Assembly: GCA_947247005.1 (NCBI GenBank)
Contig: OX365948.1
Span: 5,952,001 to 6,016,000, forward strand
DNA: 64,000 bases
Origin: Spisula solida
Taxonomy: Eukaryota > Mollusca > Bivalvia > Venerida > Mactridae
Direction of reading: 5' to 3'
Of this stretch, positions 9,801-21,031 are shown one piece after another. The notes beneath the pieces are model-generated. The model made no database searches. It was not told where the DNA came from and saw only the letters and a list, made by a program, of their open reading frames with translations. The translations under genes were made by a program, and so were the position numbers. How positions within the stretch are numbered: the stretch's first letter is position 1; each line of letters opens with the position of its first letter.

Positions 9801-12800
9801 CAGAAAATGAACTTGTCATCGACTGAATATAATCAACTCACTGGAGGCGAGGTATGTAAACATTGCATACTCACTGGAGGCGAGGTATGTAAACATTGCA
9901 TACTCACTGGAGGCTTGGTATGTAAACATTGCATACTCACTGGAGGCGAGGTATGTAAACATTGCATACTCACTGGAGGCGAGGTATGTAAACATTGCAT
10001 ACTCACTGGAGGCGAGGTATGTAAACATCGCATACTAACTGGAGGCGTGGTATGTAAACATTGCATACTCACTGGAGGCGAGGTATGTAAACATTGCATA
10101 CTCACTGGAGGCGAGGTATGTAAACATTGCATACTCACTGGAGGCGAGGTATGTAAACATTGCATACTCACTGGAGGCGCGGTATGTAAACATTGCATAC
10201 TCACTGGAGGCGCGGTATGTAAACATTGCATACTCACTGGAGGCGAGGTATGTAAACATTGCATACTCACTGGAGGCGAGGTATGTAAACATTGCATACT
10301 CACTGGAGGCGTGGTATGTAAACATTGCATACTCACTGGAGGCGAGGTATGTAAACATTGCATACTCACTGGAGGAGAGGTATGTAAACATTGCATACTC
10401 ATTGCTTACTCACTGGAGGCGCGGTATGTAAACATTGCATACTCACTGGAGGCGAGGTATGTAAACATTGAATACTGACTGGAGGCGAGGTATGTAAACA
10501 TTGTATACTGACTGGAGGCGAGGTATGTAAACATTGCATACTCACTGGAGGCGAGGTATGTAAACATTGCATACTCACTGGAGGCGTGGTATGTAAACAT
10601 TGCATACTCACTGGAGGCGAGGTATGTAAACATTGCATACTCACTGGAGGCAAGGTATGTAAACATTGCATACTCACTGGAGGCGAGGTATGTAAACATT
10701 GCATACTCACTGGAGGCGAGGTATGTAAACATTGCATACTCACTGGAGGCGAGGTATGTAAACATTGCATACTCACTGGAGGCGAGGTATGTAAACATTG
10801 CATACTCACTGGAGGCGCGGTATGTAAACATTGCATACTCACTGGAGGCGAGGTATGTAAACATTGCATACTCATTGGAGGCGAGGTATGTAAACATTGC
10901 ATACTCACTGCAGGCGAGGTATGTAAACATTGCATACTCACTGGAGGCGAGGTATGTAAACATTGCATACTCACTGGAGGCGCTGTATGTAAACATTGCA
11001 TACTCACTAGTTTTAACATACAAAAGCTGTATGGTAAGCGTATAATAATTTATTATGCCCCAATCTTTGATGAGGGGAATTTTGTTTTGTAAATTTTGTC
11101 AGTCGGTAGGTAGGTAGGTTGGTCGTTCTGTTGGTTGGTCAGTCAGTAGACCAAATGGTTTCCGTTTAATAACTCTACATGTAGAACACTAAGCCCTAGG
11201 ATTTTCAAACTTTACATGGAGGTTTGCCAGCAACAATAGGCTGAGTAAATGACCCCTATTGATTTTGAGGTCAGTAGGTTAAAGGTTAAGGTTGAAACAT
11301 GTTTTATGAACATCTCTTGTTTACCCCTGCATTTACTACAGATAGCCATACCAGTCACACCCTAACCATACTTAGCAGCTCCCCCTTAACAATACCCAAC
11401 CACTCATCTGACAACATGCCTAATCATACCACGCCTAATCATACCCAGCCACATGCCTAATCATACCCAGCCACACGCCTTACCATACCCAGCCATTCCT
11501 CTAACCATACCCAGCCATTACTCTAACCATACCCAGCCACTCCTCTAACCATACCCAGCCACTCCTTTAACCATACCCAGCCACTCCTCTAACCATACCA
11601 AGCCACTCCTCTAACCAAACCCAGTCACTCCCCTAATCATACTTAGCCTCTCCTCTAACCAAACCCAGTCACTCCCCTAACCAAACCCAGTCACTCCTCT
11701 AACCAAACCCAGTCACTCCCCTAACCATACCCAGCCACTCCCCTAATCATACTTAGCCACTCCCCTAACCATACCAAGCCACTCCCCTAACCATATCAGC
11801 CACTCCCCTATCCATACCCAGCCACTCCCCTTACCATATCAGCCACTCCTCTAACCATACCCAGTCACTCCCCTTACTATACACAGCCACTCCTCTAATC
11901 ATACAAAGTCACTCCTATAACCATACCCAGTCACTCCTCTAACCATACCCAGCCACTCCTCTAACCATACCTAGCCACTCCTCTAACCATACCAAGCCAC
12001 TCCTCTAACCATACAAAGCCACTCCCCTAATCATACCCAGTCACTCCTCTAACCATACCAAGCCACTCCTTTAACCATACCCAGCCACTCCCCTAATCAT
12101 ACTAAGCCACTCCTCTAACCAAACCCAGTCACTTCCCTAACAACCCCAGTCACTCCTCTAACCATACCCAGCCGCTCCCCTAATCATACTTAGCCACTCC
12201 CCTAACCATACAAATCCACTCCCCTAACCATATCAGCCACTCCCCTTACCATACCAAGCCACACGCCTAACCATACCCAGCCACACGCCTAACCATTCCC
12301 AGCCACTCCTCTAACCATACCCAGCCATTCCTCTAACCATACCCAGCCACTCCTCTAACCATACCCAGCCACTCCTCAAACCATACCCAGCCACTCCTCA
12401 AACCATACCTAGCCACTCCTCTAACCATACCAAGCCTCTCCTCTAACCATACCCAGCCACTCCCCTTATCATACCCAGTCACTCCTCTAACCATACACAG
12501 TCACTCCTCTAACCATACCAAGCCTCTCCTCTAACCATACCCAGCCACTCCCCTAATCATACCCAGTCACTCCTCTAACCATACCTAGCCACTCCTCTAA
12601 TCATACCCAGTCACTCCTCTAACCATACCAAGCCACCCCTCGAACCATACCAAGTCACTCCTCTAACCATACCCAGTCACCCCTCTAACCATACCAAGCC
12701 ACTCCTCTAACCATACCCAGCCACTCCCGTAATCATACTTAGCCACTCCTCTAACCATACCAAGCCTCTCCTCTAACCATACCCAGCCACTCCCCTAATC

Positions 12801-14248
12801 ATACCCAGTCACTCCTCTAACCATACCAAGCCTCTCCTCTAACCATACCCAGCCACTCCCCTAATCATACCCAGCCACTCCTCTAACCATACCTAGCCAC
12901 TCCTCTAACCATACCCAGTCACTCCTCTAACCAAACCCAGTCACTCCCCTAACCAAACCCAGTCACTCCTCTAACCATACGCAGTCATTCTCCTAACCAT
13001 ACCCAGCCACTCCACTAACTTTACCAGTCACTCCTCTAACCAAACCCAGTCACTCCTCTAACCATACCCAGTCATTCTCCTAACCATACCCAGCCGCTCC
13101 ACTTAATTTACCAGTCACTCCCCTAACCATACCCTGCCACTCCTCTAACCATACCCAGCCACTCCTCTAACCAAACCAAGTCACTCCCCTAACCATACCC
13201 TGCCACTCCTCTAACCATACCCAGCCACTCCTCTAACCATACCCAGCCACTCCTCTAACCATACCCAGCCACTCCTCTTACCATACCCAGCCACTCCTCT
13301 AACCATACCCAGCCACTCCTCTAACCATACCCAGCCACTCCTCTTGCCATACCCAGCCACTCCTCTAATACCCAGCCACTCCTCTAACCATACCCAGCCA
13401 CTCCTCTTACCATACCCAGCCACTCCTCTAATCATACCAGGTCACTCCCCTAACCATACCAAGGCACTCCTCTAACCATACCCAGTCACTCCCCTAACCA
13501 TACCCAGCCACTCCTCTAACCATACCCAGCCACACCTCTAACCATACCAAGTCACTCCTCTAACCATACCCAGTCACTCCCCTAACCATACCCAGCCACT
13601 CCTCTAACCATACCCAGCCACTCCTCTTACCATACCCAGCCACTCCCCTTACCATACCCAGCCACTCCTCTAACCATACCAAACCACTCCTCTAACCATA
13701 CCAAGCCACTCCTCTAACCATACCCAGCCACTCCTCTAACCATACCAAGCCACTCCTCTAACCAAACCCAGTCACTCCCCTAACCATACCAAGCCACTCC
13801 TCTAACCATACCAAGCCACTCCTCTAACCATACCCAGCCACTCCTTTTACCATACCCAGCCACTCCCCTTACCATACCCAGCCACTCCTCTAACCATACC
13901 AAACCACTACTCTAACCATACCAAACCACTCCTCTAACCATACCAAGCCACTCCTCTAACCATACCAAACCACTCCTCTAACCATACCAAGCCACTCCTC
14001 TAACCATACCCAGCCACTCCTCTTACCATACCCAGCCACTCCCCTTACCATACCCAGCCACTCCCCTTACCATACCCAGCCACTCCTCTTACCATACCCA
14101 GCCACTCCCCTTACCATACCCAGCCACTCCTACTTAATGAACACGTGTTATTGTGGCAAAGCTTTTGTATTGCTTTAAACCTATAAATGATATTTTCCGA
14201 ACTTATGTTGTCTATTCACAGGATGATGACTGGGAGAATTGGGACTAG
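6744..14248 (+). CDS. BSDC1: BSDC1-like gene, 3' part (BSD domain-containing protein 1)
   Basis: Four exons join in phase: 6744-6891, 7477-8127, 9727-9851 and 14222-14248. Together they give 316 codons before the stop. The first encodes a BSD domain start (VPSEVSHQDFWQRYFYKVHQ) with the diagnostic F-W pair and basic helix. The second is a long acidic, Ser/Asp/Lys-rich linker without a fold I recognise. The third gives EEWEQDFDVDITAEDL and the last DDDWENWD. The order BSD, disordered linker, E-W-E-x-DFD-D helix, and a final acidic W-E-x-W matches the BSDC1 family, whose molecular role is poorly defined. The N-terminal exons before the BSD domain are not in the window and presumably lie upstream of position 1. 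All introns carry transposons or minisatellites. Main uncertainty: which of the repeated donors ends exon 3. Confidence 0.85.
7477..8127 (+). CDS. BSDC1: BSDC1 exon encoding the acidic linker
   Basis: The acceptor TTCTTAATTTCAG precedes 7477 and the donor is ACTAAAG|GTAAAA at 8127. The 651-base exon enters and leaves in phase 1. It starts EDESSGDENDGSPGKK and continues as a low-complexity stretch rich in D, S, E, K and T with no Cys- or Trp-based fold, so it is probably disordered. Open frame continues to a stop at 8153, past the donor. The intron in front (6892-7476) shows no repeat that I recognise. Confidence 0.82.
8173..9174. mobile_element. Mariner-like non-autonomous element in a BSDC1 intron
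   Basis: The left end is TA, then CGAGGGTTGTCCGCAAAAGT. The right end is the complement, ACTTTTGCGGATTAACCTCA, then TA. Imperfect inverted ends of about 30 bp and a TA duplication (8171-8172, 9175-9176) fit the Tc1/mariner group. About 1,000 bp, with no transposase frame. Confidence 0.6.
9285..9610. repeat. Interspersed repeat shared with 23205-23480
   Basis: It shares ordered blocks with 23205-23480: TGACGTCATCTA, AAAGAATG.AG, AACCATGTTTTGT-like, GCATTGGCAATGTTA, GCTGTGCTTTGTT and AATAAAAC. Same orientation. No tRNA-type promoter boxes were found, so the class is undetermined. Confidence 0.5.
9727..9851 (+). CDS. BSDC1: BSDC1 exon encoding the acidic C-terminal helix
   Basis: The acceptor TTTTATTGCATTTTAG precedes 9727. 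The exon encodes ESEEWEQDFDVDITAEDLAA, then a Leu/Ala helix and LSSTEYNQLTGGE. The donor GGCGAG|GTATGT at 9851/9852 is the first of about 35 tandem copies of the same donor. Ending here leaves phase 0, which matches the last exon. Ending at any of copies 2 to 17 would also stay in frame and add 11 residues (VCKHCILTGGE) per extra unit. Confidence 0.8.
9840..11008 (+). repeat. 33-bp minisatellite of tandem 5' splice sites at the BSDC1 exon 3 boundary
   Basis: About 35 tandem units of 33 bp, each reading GAGGTATGTAAACATTGCAT, ACTCACTGGAGGC. The core GTATGT is kept in all 35 copies, and about 25 keep the full GAG|GTATGT; the others have GCG, GTG, TTG, AAG or GCT before it. The first unit overlaps the end of BSDC1 exon 3, and the unit is 11 codons long, so copies 1 to 17 are in frame. 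An 11-base insertion near 10395-10410 breaks the frame, and an in-frame stop follows at 10476-10478. Confidence 0.92.
11047..11325 (+). mobile_element. Small Helentron-like element
   Basis: It starts TTTATTATGCCCC with a short inverted match (CCCC...GGGG) at 11057-11076, then has a GTAGGTAGGTTGGTCG simple stretch, and ends ACATCTCTTGTTT. The CTTGTT end is shared with other elements in this window. Class is inferred. Confidence 0.4.
11340..14137 (+). repeat. 22-bp minisatellite of about 125 units in the BSDC1 last intron
   Basis: About 2.8 kb of a 22-bp unit: CTAACCATACCCAGCCACTC plus CT, with common variants (CCCCTAACC, TTACC, AATC, CCAAGCC). Each unit carries CTAAC, a perfect branch-point-like pentamer, and CAG. 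The array is uninterrupted by transposons. Open frames inside it, for example on the minus strand at 13211-13435, are repeat artefacts. Confidence 0.95.
14222..14248 (+). CDS. BSDC1: BSDC1 terminal coding exon
   Basis: The acceptor GTTGTCTATTCACAG ends at 14221. The frame reads DDDWENWD and then TAG at 14246-14248. The very short acidic C-terminus with two tryptophans matches how BSDC1 proteins end, and it joins exon 3 in phase 0. Confidence 0.8.
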   Translation, partial: DDDWENWD

Positions 14249-14502
14249 AACTGTGTGGAGATATCCGATTTAAGACGACCGATACAAGACGATGAAAATA
14301 TATAGACCATTTCAACTTTCAAGTCACATACTTTTCTGAACATTTTGTTTGATGTTACTTTGTCGAATAGTTTATCGTGTTTGCTGTCACTCTAACATAT
14401 GATTTGAAAGACTATGAATCAGACACACTATTTGTACTTGACTAAATGTACATACTAGTAGTATACATATAATTAATTTATTGAATTCAGGTAAATGGAT
14501 TT

Positions 14503-15183
14503 TTAGCTCACCTCTCACAAACACACAGGGACCTTTTGTGATCACTTTTCGTCAGTAGTTCGACCACAATTGAACAGGGTCAAAAACTAGGTCACTAGGT
14601 CAAATCATAGAAAATTTTGTATAGTCACTAGAGGTCACAATTTTGGCCTTTATTTTTATGAAACTTAGTCACAATGATCATTTAACAAAATATAGGTCAA
14701 GTTCGTTATTGGGTCATCCGAGGTCGAATACTAGGTCACAAAGGCAAATCATAGAAAAATCTTGTGTAGTCATTAGTGTTTACAATTTTGGCCTTATCTT
14801 TATGAAACTTGGTCAGAATGATTGTCTTAACAAAATCTAGGTCATATTCGACATTTGGTCATCCAGGGTCAAAAATTAGGTCACAATGGCAAATCATAGA
14901 AAAATATTGTGTAGTCACTAGAGGTCACAATGTTTCCCTAATCTTTATGAAATGTGATCACAATGATCATCTCAACAAGATCTAAGTCAAGTACCATATT
15001 AGGTCATCTGGGTTCAAAAACTAGGTCAGAAGGTCAAATCATAAAAACCTTGCAATAGAGGTTGAATTTTCTTGAATCTTATTCATAAAAAATAAAATAT
15101 AAATGATAACTTAGGTCAGCATAGGGGCTGTCATGCATTACTACGAGAGATGAGCGACCTAGGGCCCTTTGGTCCCTCTTGTT
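14503..15183 (+). mobile_element. Helentron-like element, copy C, in the BSDC1 3' UTR region
   Basis: It starts TTTTTAGCTCACCTCTCAC with a decayed hairpin, then TTTTGTGATCACTTTTCGTC, about four units of about 145 bp, and ends GAGCGACCTAGGGCCC, TTT, GGTCCCTCTTGTTT. It lies 255 bases after the BSDC1 stop and before the first AATAAA, so it may be transcribed within the 3' UTR. Confidence 0.6.
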
Positions 15184-15282
15184 TCGTGTTATTTTTGTCA
15201 TATGATATAAAGAATGTAATACTCTTTGCCAATTGATATAAACTTGTATTGAACTTGTTAAAGTAAAATTATGAAGCGCGCC

Positions 15283-15288
15283 AATAAA
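15283..15288 (+). promoter_or_regulatory. Candidate BSDC1 poly(A) signal
   Basis: AATAAA in the context GCGCCAATAAAAGTTTTT is the first canonical signal I see after the BSDC1 stop at 14248. It would give a 3' UTR of about 1 kb that includes the Helentron-like copy C. Inference only. Confidence 0.35.
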
Positions 15289-15392
15289 AGTTTTTATCAA
15301 TTGACAGCTTGTGATAAATCCTCTATACCTATACCTAAGAATTGCTTTTCTGGTCTTGTGAGAGATGGCCACACTGGAGTGGATGCATTGTA

Positions 15393-16303
15393 CGTGGGGT
15401 GATCAAAAAGAAATGAGACAAACGCTGTAAAATGACAATTGGTAGTAATATGAAATAGAAAAGTTGTATGCATATGACAAAATATATCCCCTCTCCGTCT
15501 GCTGAGTTTCATAAATATGTATATATTATTTGTAAAGATATCAGCGATTTAGCAACCTTGGGTACACAGTGTCGCCGCACACAATTGACGTCAATGACGT
15601 CATGTAAGTAAACGGTTAACTATTCGAATGTCACATTGCTCCAATAAATCGTTCATGTCTCTATACATAATGAATAAATTTACTATATATTCAGTATCTA
15701 GCCAGAAAGGGTGTTAGTTTGTTTAAAATCATTTCAGTTGTAAATAAATATCAAGAATATTTCAAATAATCCTTCTATCATTCTAATTCTAAGGACGGCT
15801 ACCGTGTATGACGTCCGTCATGGCAAATGACGTTCAAAATTGATCGCTCATCTAATGCATTTTGGGCCTCTGTTTGATATACTCCAAGCCATGATTTTTG
15901 CCGAAATATGACATGGTTTTGAAGCCGGTACTGTTAGTTTTAACGTCATATATTTAAAACAAACATATTTATGTCAAAACCGTTTAAACCCACGGGTATT
16001 CAATGTTTTGACATCATTTCCAGTTAATTTAACAAATGTTTGAGGAATATTCAATCAAATATTAGTATATGCGTTTCCATATCATACGGCTAAAACAGAC
16101 GACGTTTTGATGTGTGGCGACGTAGTGAAACACCTTACATTTAACGTTCTATTAATAAATCGTTACATATAGTAAAAAAATATATTTTACACATACTCAT
16201 CGGCATTAAATGCACCCAAACGAATATTACATTTTTATGGTTAAAACGCTCAAACTTTACAAATTATAGCATTTGTCTCATTTCTTTTTGATCACCCCAC
16301 ACA
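15393..16303. mobile_element. Mariner-like non-autonomous element
   Basis: Perfect inverted ends of 29 bp: GTGGGGTGATCAAAAAGAAA, TGAGACAAA on the left (15394-15422) and its exact complement at about 16272-16300. The preceding TA is at 15391-15392; the right target duplication is less clear. About 910 bp with no transposase frame. The end resembles the CGAGGGG-GATCA end of the element at 59713. Confidence 0.65.
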
Positions 16304-16309
16304 CTATGT

Positions 16310-17873
16310 TATTATGACTTTGTGATATGTTGTTGATATTATTTTAGCTAGTGCTTGTTGCAATATTAGAGAATTTTCAAGACTGTGGACCAGCTATTTG
16401 TGATCAACTTGTTTAATATTCTTATATTGGTTATATTTTGGGTTTATCTTCGGTTATATATATATGTATTTCGGGACCTGGACTTATAAACTTTTATCTG
16501 CACTCAACATATACTCTGACGTGTGGATTTTGTTGACTAAGTGCTGGAACTGCCTTGTGAGATTGGAGTGTGAATGTAATATTTGAGTGAAGATTCTTAC
16601 AGTTATAAAGGAAGGTTTTGATTTTGTTAAGGCTAAACTAATAAATATTTGTGGTTCAGGTTACCCAAACCTTTCCTGGATTTTTCAGGCAGAGCCCAAC
16701 TTATTTTGTTGACTTCTAAAGGACAACATTTCTGATAATTCCTAAGAAAAATTTTAGTTCACGCAAAATAAGCTACTTGTTGAACTCAGTTATAAAATAT
16801 TGTCATAATCCAAATTCTGTGATAAAAATAGAATATTTTATAACCTGAACATCTTGTTCAATGCATATTTCTTTATTTGGCCTAGTAAAGATGTAAATGG
16901 GGGTTTATAACGGACTGGCTGTAATATAATGTTCTCACATTTTAATGTATTTGTCTTACTGTCATTCTAAAGAATTTTATCAATCTATAGATTTGGCCTC
17001 CGTTGGTTGGTCCATCAAATTTCTGAATCCTGACAAAACAAACACTAAATCCACATTATTAACCATTTCTGAATATTTAAGAGCATGCAAACTGTATATG
17101 TTGTGCCAAAGGTTTAAATGCTTTCATAGGCAAATGTTAGGGTCCTTGATTTTAATCCATAACAAAAATTGTACAATATACATTGTCAATGGGGCTTTAA
17201 AATGTTGGCATATTCGTATAAGATACCCGCAAATTTGTGAAACAAAATAGTGTGATAGGGTATTGGCATCCCCCCTCCAATCCCGTGAATGAGTCACACA
17301 ATACATGTATTAATTTATGCGTGGCTCAAGAGGGTGGTTCAGAAGCCCTTGAATTAAGTTATCCTGTAAAAATAAATACATGAGTTGTGCAAGGCATTGA
17401 TCAGGATAACCCAATGAGAAAACAAAGCTGGTTGGATCCGTCTGAGCAAATGGTGGCCAGACTCTTTCTTGAGAATAAATTATTATTTAGGATGCCCCCT
17501 CCCCCCCCCCATGAGAAAAATTTGACGAAACAGCGCATGTAAAAAAAAAATTAATTCAAAATATTTCACTGAACGAAACAAGCATCCGTCAATACTTCAA
17601 AGCAAATGGGAAGTAAAAAACATGAATTTAAACGAACCCCACAGACTAGAGACTATACATGTATACAAATGGCTGCACAGACGTAATCCTCCAAAGAATA
17701 CTCAGATTTTTATATGATCTTTGGTCTGTCTTTTTCAATTACATTCATAGAAAGGGATAAGAGCTCTGTTTTATTACCCTAATATTAATCTCCCGCTGAT
17801 ATATCATACAGATCTTTCTGGTTCAGAACCAAAGAAGGGATGCATCTATATGTCCAATTAAATAGCCACCAGT
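16310..17873. other. Gene-free AT-rich stretch
   Basis: No exon with conserved motifs and no bounded repeat was recognised. It has short homopolymer runs (CCCCCCCCCC near 17500, an A run near 17542). The 101-residue frame at 16945-17250 has no recognisable feature and no supporting splice signals. Confidence 0.4.
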
Positions 17874-17916
17874 GACATACGTGTATACAATGTATTACAT
17901 TGTATACACGTATGTC
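17874..17916. repeat. Perfect 43-bp hairpin
   Basis: The left arm GACATACGTGTATACAATGT (17874-17893), the loop ATT and an exactly complementary right arm (17897-17916) give 20 uninterrupted pairs. It lies directly before the TA-flanked element at 17927. Confidence 0.85.
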
Positions 17917-17926
17917 AAAACATGTA

Positions 17927-18524
17927 GCAGTGATTTTTTTGCCTCTTTGGGAAAGGGTCCGGGTCCGTTCAGATTGGGAATATTCGCGTTGTGACAACTT
18001 GAAATTGGGAATTTCCATGAAGCAAAAAGGCCAAATAAAACAGAAAAAGAGATTACATCTGAATGTTTACTGGTTTCTTTGGGCTTTTATGCTTGACCTC
18101 TTGTCAATAATGTTCATAACTTTATCATTTTTTGTCCGATTTTGAAAATCATTTTTTATAGCCCCGCACAACGAGTTGTAAGGGGGGGTATACTGGATTC
18201 TGCTTGTCTGTCCGTCCGTCCCTAGACGCATTCTTGTGGACGCAACTCCTCCTACAGTTTTGGCAGCATTTCGCTCAAACTTTCACAGATGAACAACCTC
18301 AACATATAGATGTGCATGAAGAAAGGAATTTGGCTGCGATGAATATTGGCAGAATTATGGCCCTTTGCCGGCGGGTGTATATGAGTCTGCCGAATGGCAA
18401 CAGCTCTAGTTTAAATTGTTTATTGGGAATTTCTCCATTCAAATTTGGGAAAATTATAGCCTTTTTGCAATTGGGAAAGGGTCCGCTTTCCGGACCCTAA
18501 TAGAAAAGGAAAAAAATCACTGCG
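17927..18524. mobile_element. TA-flanked inverted-repeat element with a nested repeat
   Basis: The left end, GCAGTGATTTTTTTGCCTCT, runs on to AAAGGGTCCGG. The right end, complementary in part, is CCGGACCC...AAAAAAATCACTGC. TA flanks both sides (17925-17926, 18525-18526). Inside, a second repeat begins near 18155 with ATAGCCCCGCACAACGAG, GTTGTAAGGGGGGG and TGTCCGTCCGTCC, so this is a nested insertion. Confidence 0.55.
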
Positions 18525-18526
18525 TA

Positions 18527-19156
18527 GTTGACAAATTACATAGCAGGGGGTCTTTTCCACTGATTACTAGCTCAGATTATGGTTTTTATGACACTTGGTT
18601 TCGAAAATAAGTTAAATATGGGTATTTATGAGTGCACTTCAAACAAATACCGGACTGTTATATAATTTCTCTATATGCATGAATTAGGTATTTAATATTT
18701 TCAGAACGCTAACGCCAGTGCGTGTATTTTCACTGTAAATGTCTCTCATTATATCATTTAATTAAAAGTCATATTGTTTAAATCTAATATAATTAATTAG
18801 TTTAATATTATTTTTTGTTTTTAATACCACAAATATACGATATACGGACACCCCGGAAGTTGAGGTGTTTATCTGGTGCATGCACATAAGAGTCAAGGGA
18901 AGACAATTTGTAAGGGAGGTAACCTAGTTACGGGAAAGGCTTATAGGTAATGTTGTGTTTTGTAATGTACTGCAATTTATCGTATTAAGAGTTATACATG
19001 TAAACATACACTGGTACAATGTCTGCTACAGAGGTATATAAAATGTAACATGTTGATAATAATTATAAAATTTCCGACCTTTCTTATAAAAATGTATAGT
19101 TATATAGTTACTGTATAAGTTAAAGTGGTTCAGTTAGCAACATGGAAAGGTATCTG
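18527..19156. other. Gene-free AT-rich stretch
   Basis: No exon, RNA gene or bounded repeat seen. Confidence 0.4.
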
Positions 19157-20265
19157 TCCAACTCATCCCCCCACCAACTCGCCCCCGACTAATTTGCACT
19201 GGATTTGGATAACTCGCCCGATGTCAATTTCGAAATGTCCAACTTAGCCCCCATCAATTTTATATGTAGAATATTACATAAGTGGCAAGGTGAGCTTTTG
19301 TGATTGTTTTTTGTCCGTCGTCCGTCTGTCTTGTCTGTCCGTCCGTTAGACTTTTCACCATTAACACTCTAACACTGGAGGTCACAATTTTGCTTTGATC
19401 TTCATCAAACTTGGTCAGTAGTTGTACCTCAATGAAATCTAGGTCAGGTTCGAAGTTGGGTCATGTGGGGTCAAAAACTAGGTCAATAGGTCAAATAATA
19501 GGAAAACCATGTTAACACTCTGGAGGTCACATTTTTGCTTTGATCTTCATCAAACTTGGTCAGTAGTTGTACCTCAATGAAATCTAGGTCAAGTTTGAAG
19601 TTGGGTCATGTGGGGTCAAAAACTAGGTCAATAGTTCAAATAATAGAAAAACCTTGTTTTTTGCTTTATTCTTCATCAACTGTGGTAAAAATGTTTGTCT
19701 TGATGACCTTAAGGTCACGTTCGAAATTGGGTCATATGGGGTCAAAAACTAGGTCAATTTGTCAAGTAAAAGCAAAACCTTGTTAACACTTTGGAGGCCA
19801 CATTTTTGCTTTAACTTTCATCAAGTTTTGTCAAAATGTTTATCTTGATGATCTTAAGGTCAAGTTCAAAGTTTGACCATGTTTAGCAGGTGAGCGCCCA
19901 AGGATCTACTTGTTAAACTTGGTGTTAATTCATGATAATTTAGTGTATTTATGCATAAATAAATTAACACATCACAGCTTTCTCAAATACTTGCGAGTTT
20001 GTAACAGTTTTTTCAATATTTTCAATAGGCCCGATTTGCAAGGTATTTGACTATTGGCAATTGATATAATAGATCTAATTATAGTCGTAATTTGCCAATC
20101 ATAATGTTTTTGACAAACATTGTTTTATCTTTTTCCTTTGTTTTTCCCTTTTAGTCACTTTTGTTTTTGCTCTCATTACAGCGTTTTCAAAATGGCGGCC
20201 ATTTTAAATAACCGTTAATTTTACAAAAAAACTCCAGGGTGAGTTGGTGGGGGGATGAGTTGGTG
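19157..20265. mobile_element. Inverted-repeat element split by a Helentron-like insertion
   Basis: The ends are inverted: CCAACTCATCCCCCCACCAA near 19158 and TTGGTGGGGGGATGAGTTGG near 20244. The middle holds Helentron-like copy D (19281-19916). No coding potential. Confidence 0.55.
19281..19916 (+). mobile_element. Helentron-like element, copy D
   Basis: It starts GGTGAGCTTTTGTGATTG with a GTCCGTCGTCCGTCTGTC stretch. It holds about four units of about 125-145 bp built from TGATCTTCATCAAACTTGGT and GGTCAAAAACTAGGTCA, and ends CAGGTGAGCGCCCAAGGATC, TACTTGTT. A diverged subfamily: the GGGCCC palindrome is lost but CTTGTT is kept. Confidence 0.5.
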
Positions 20266-20595
20266 GGTGTGAGTTCACTGTAAATCAATGGAAATACTGC
20301 CGAATTTGGAAAATTTACAAAAATTGCTAACATTTTGTCAAGCATGAAATTTTGTCTCTGAAGACTACAAAGAAATAACTCAATTGTAATATTTCCAGGC
20401 ACCAAACATCTGAAATTCAAAACATTTGCTAACTTTTTGACCTTCGAAAGTATTCATTTTTACAGTACAGAATTTACTAAATTTATGACACTATAGCTCC
20501 ATGGGATTCCTATTACAACTAAAGTGCATGCTCACCAGCTCATATTTTACCTTGACATTATACAGAGCTCTTCTTGATTAAGCTTCTTGTTTTTA

Positions 20596-21031
20596 TTAGC
20601 TCACCTGTCACAAAGTGATAGGGTGAGCTTTTGTAATCAATTGCTCTTCGTCCGTCCGTTCACAATTTCTTGTGAACACATTTTATGACACAATTATGGC
20701 CCAATCTTCATGAAACTTGGTCAGAATGTTTGTCTCTATGAAATCTAGGTCAAGTTCGAAACTGGGTCATGTGGGGTCAAAAACTAGGTCTTACAAAAAG
20801 CTTGTGAACACTTATATTAGAGGTCACAATTATGGCCTGATCTTCATGAAACTTTGTTAGAGTGTTTGTCTCTATAAAATCTAGGCCAAGCTTAAACAGC
20901 ACTACTAGTATCTATCAAATGAACTTATTTTAGTGATGTGGAACAGTCTTGGCCCATTCGCTGCATTTGATATGTTACGAAAGCAATGTTTCTTAGGTGA
21001 GCGATATAGGGCCATCATCGCCCTCTTGTTT
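20596..21031 (+). mobile_element. Helentron-like element, copy E
   Basis: It starts TTAGCTCACCTGTCACAAAG, TGATAGGGTGAGC (hairpin), then GTCCGTCCG and about 1.5 internal units. It ends GGTGAGCGATATAGGGCCAT, CATCGCCCTCTTGTTT, where the palindrome is GGGC-CATCAT-CGCCC. Confidence 0.55.

Noticed and set aside
9833..11019. Several minus-strand frames of 70-206 residues across the donor array
   Set aside because: Antisense readings of the same 33-bp array, open in more than one frame at once; tandem-repeat artefacts.
13211..13435. Minus-strand 74-residue Trp/Gly-rich frame
   Set aside because: Translation of the 22-bp minisatellite in a locally regular stretch.
9840..14137. Arrays that look regular enough to be CRISPR
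   Set aside because: The units are tandem with no unique spacers between repeats, and the context is an animal gene intron.
15393..16303. Possible autonomous mariner transposase
   Set aside because: No frame long enough and no DDD/DDE-type motifs; the element is non-autonomous.
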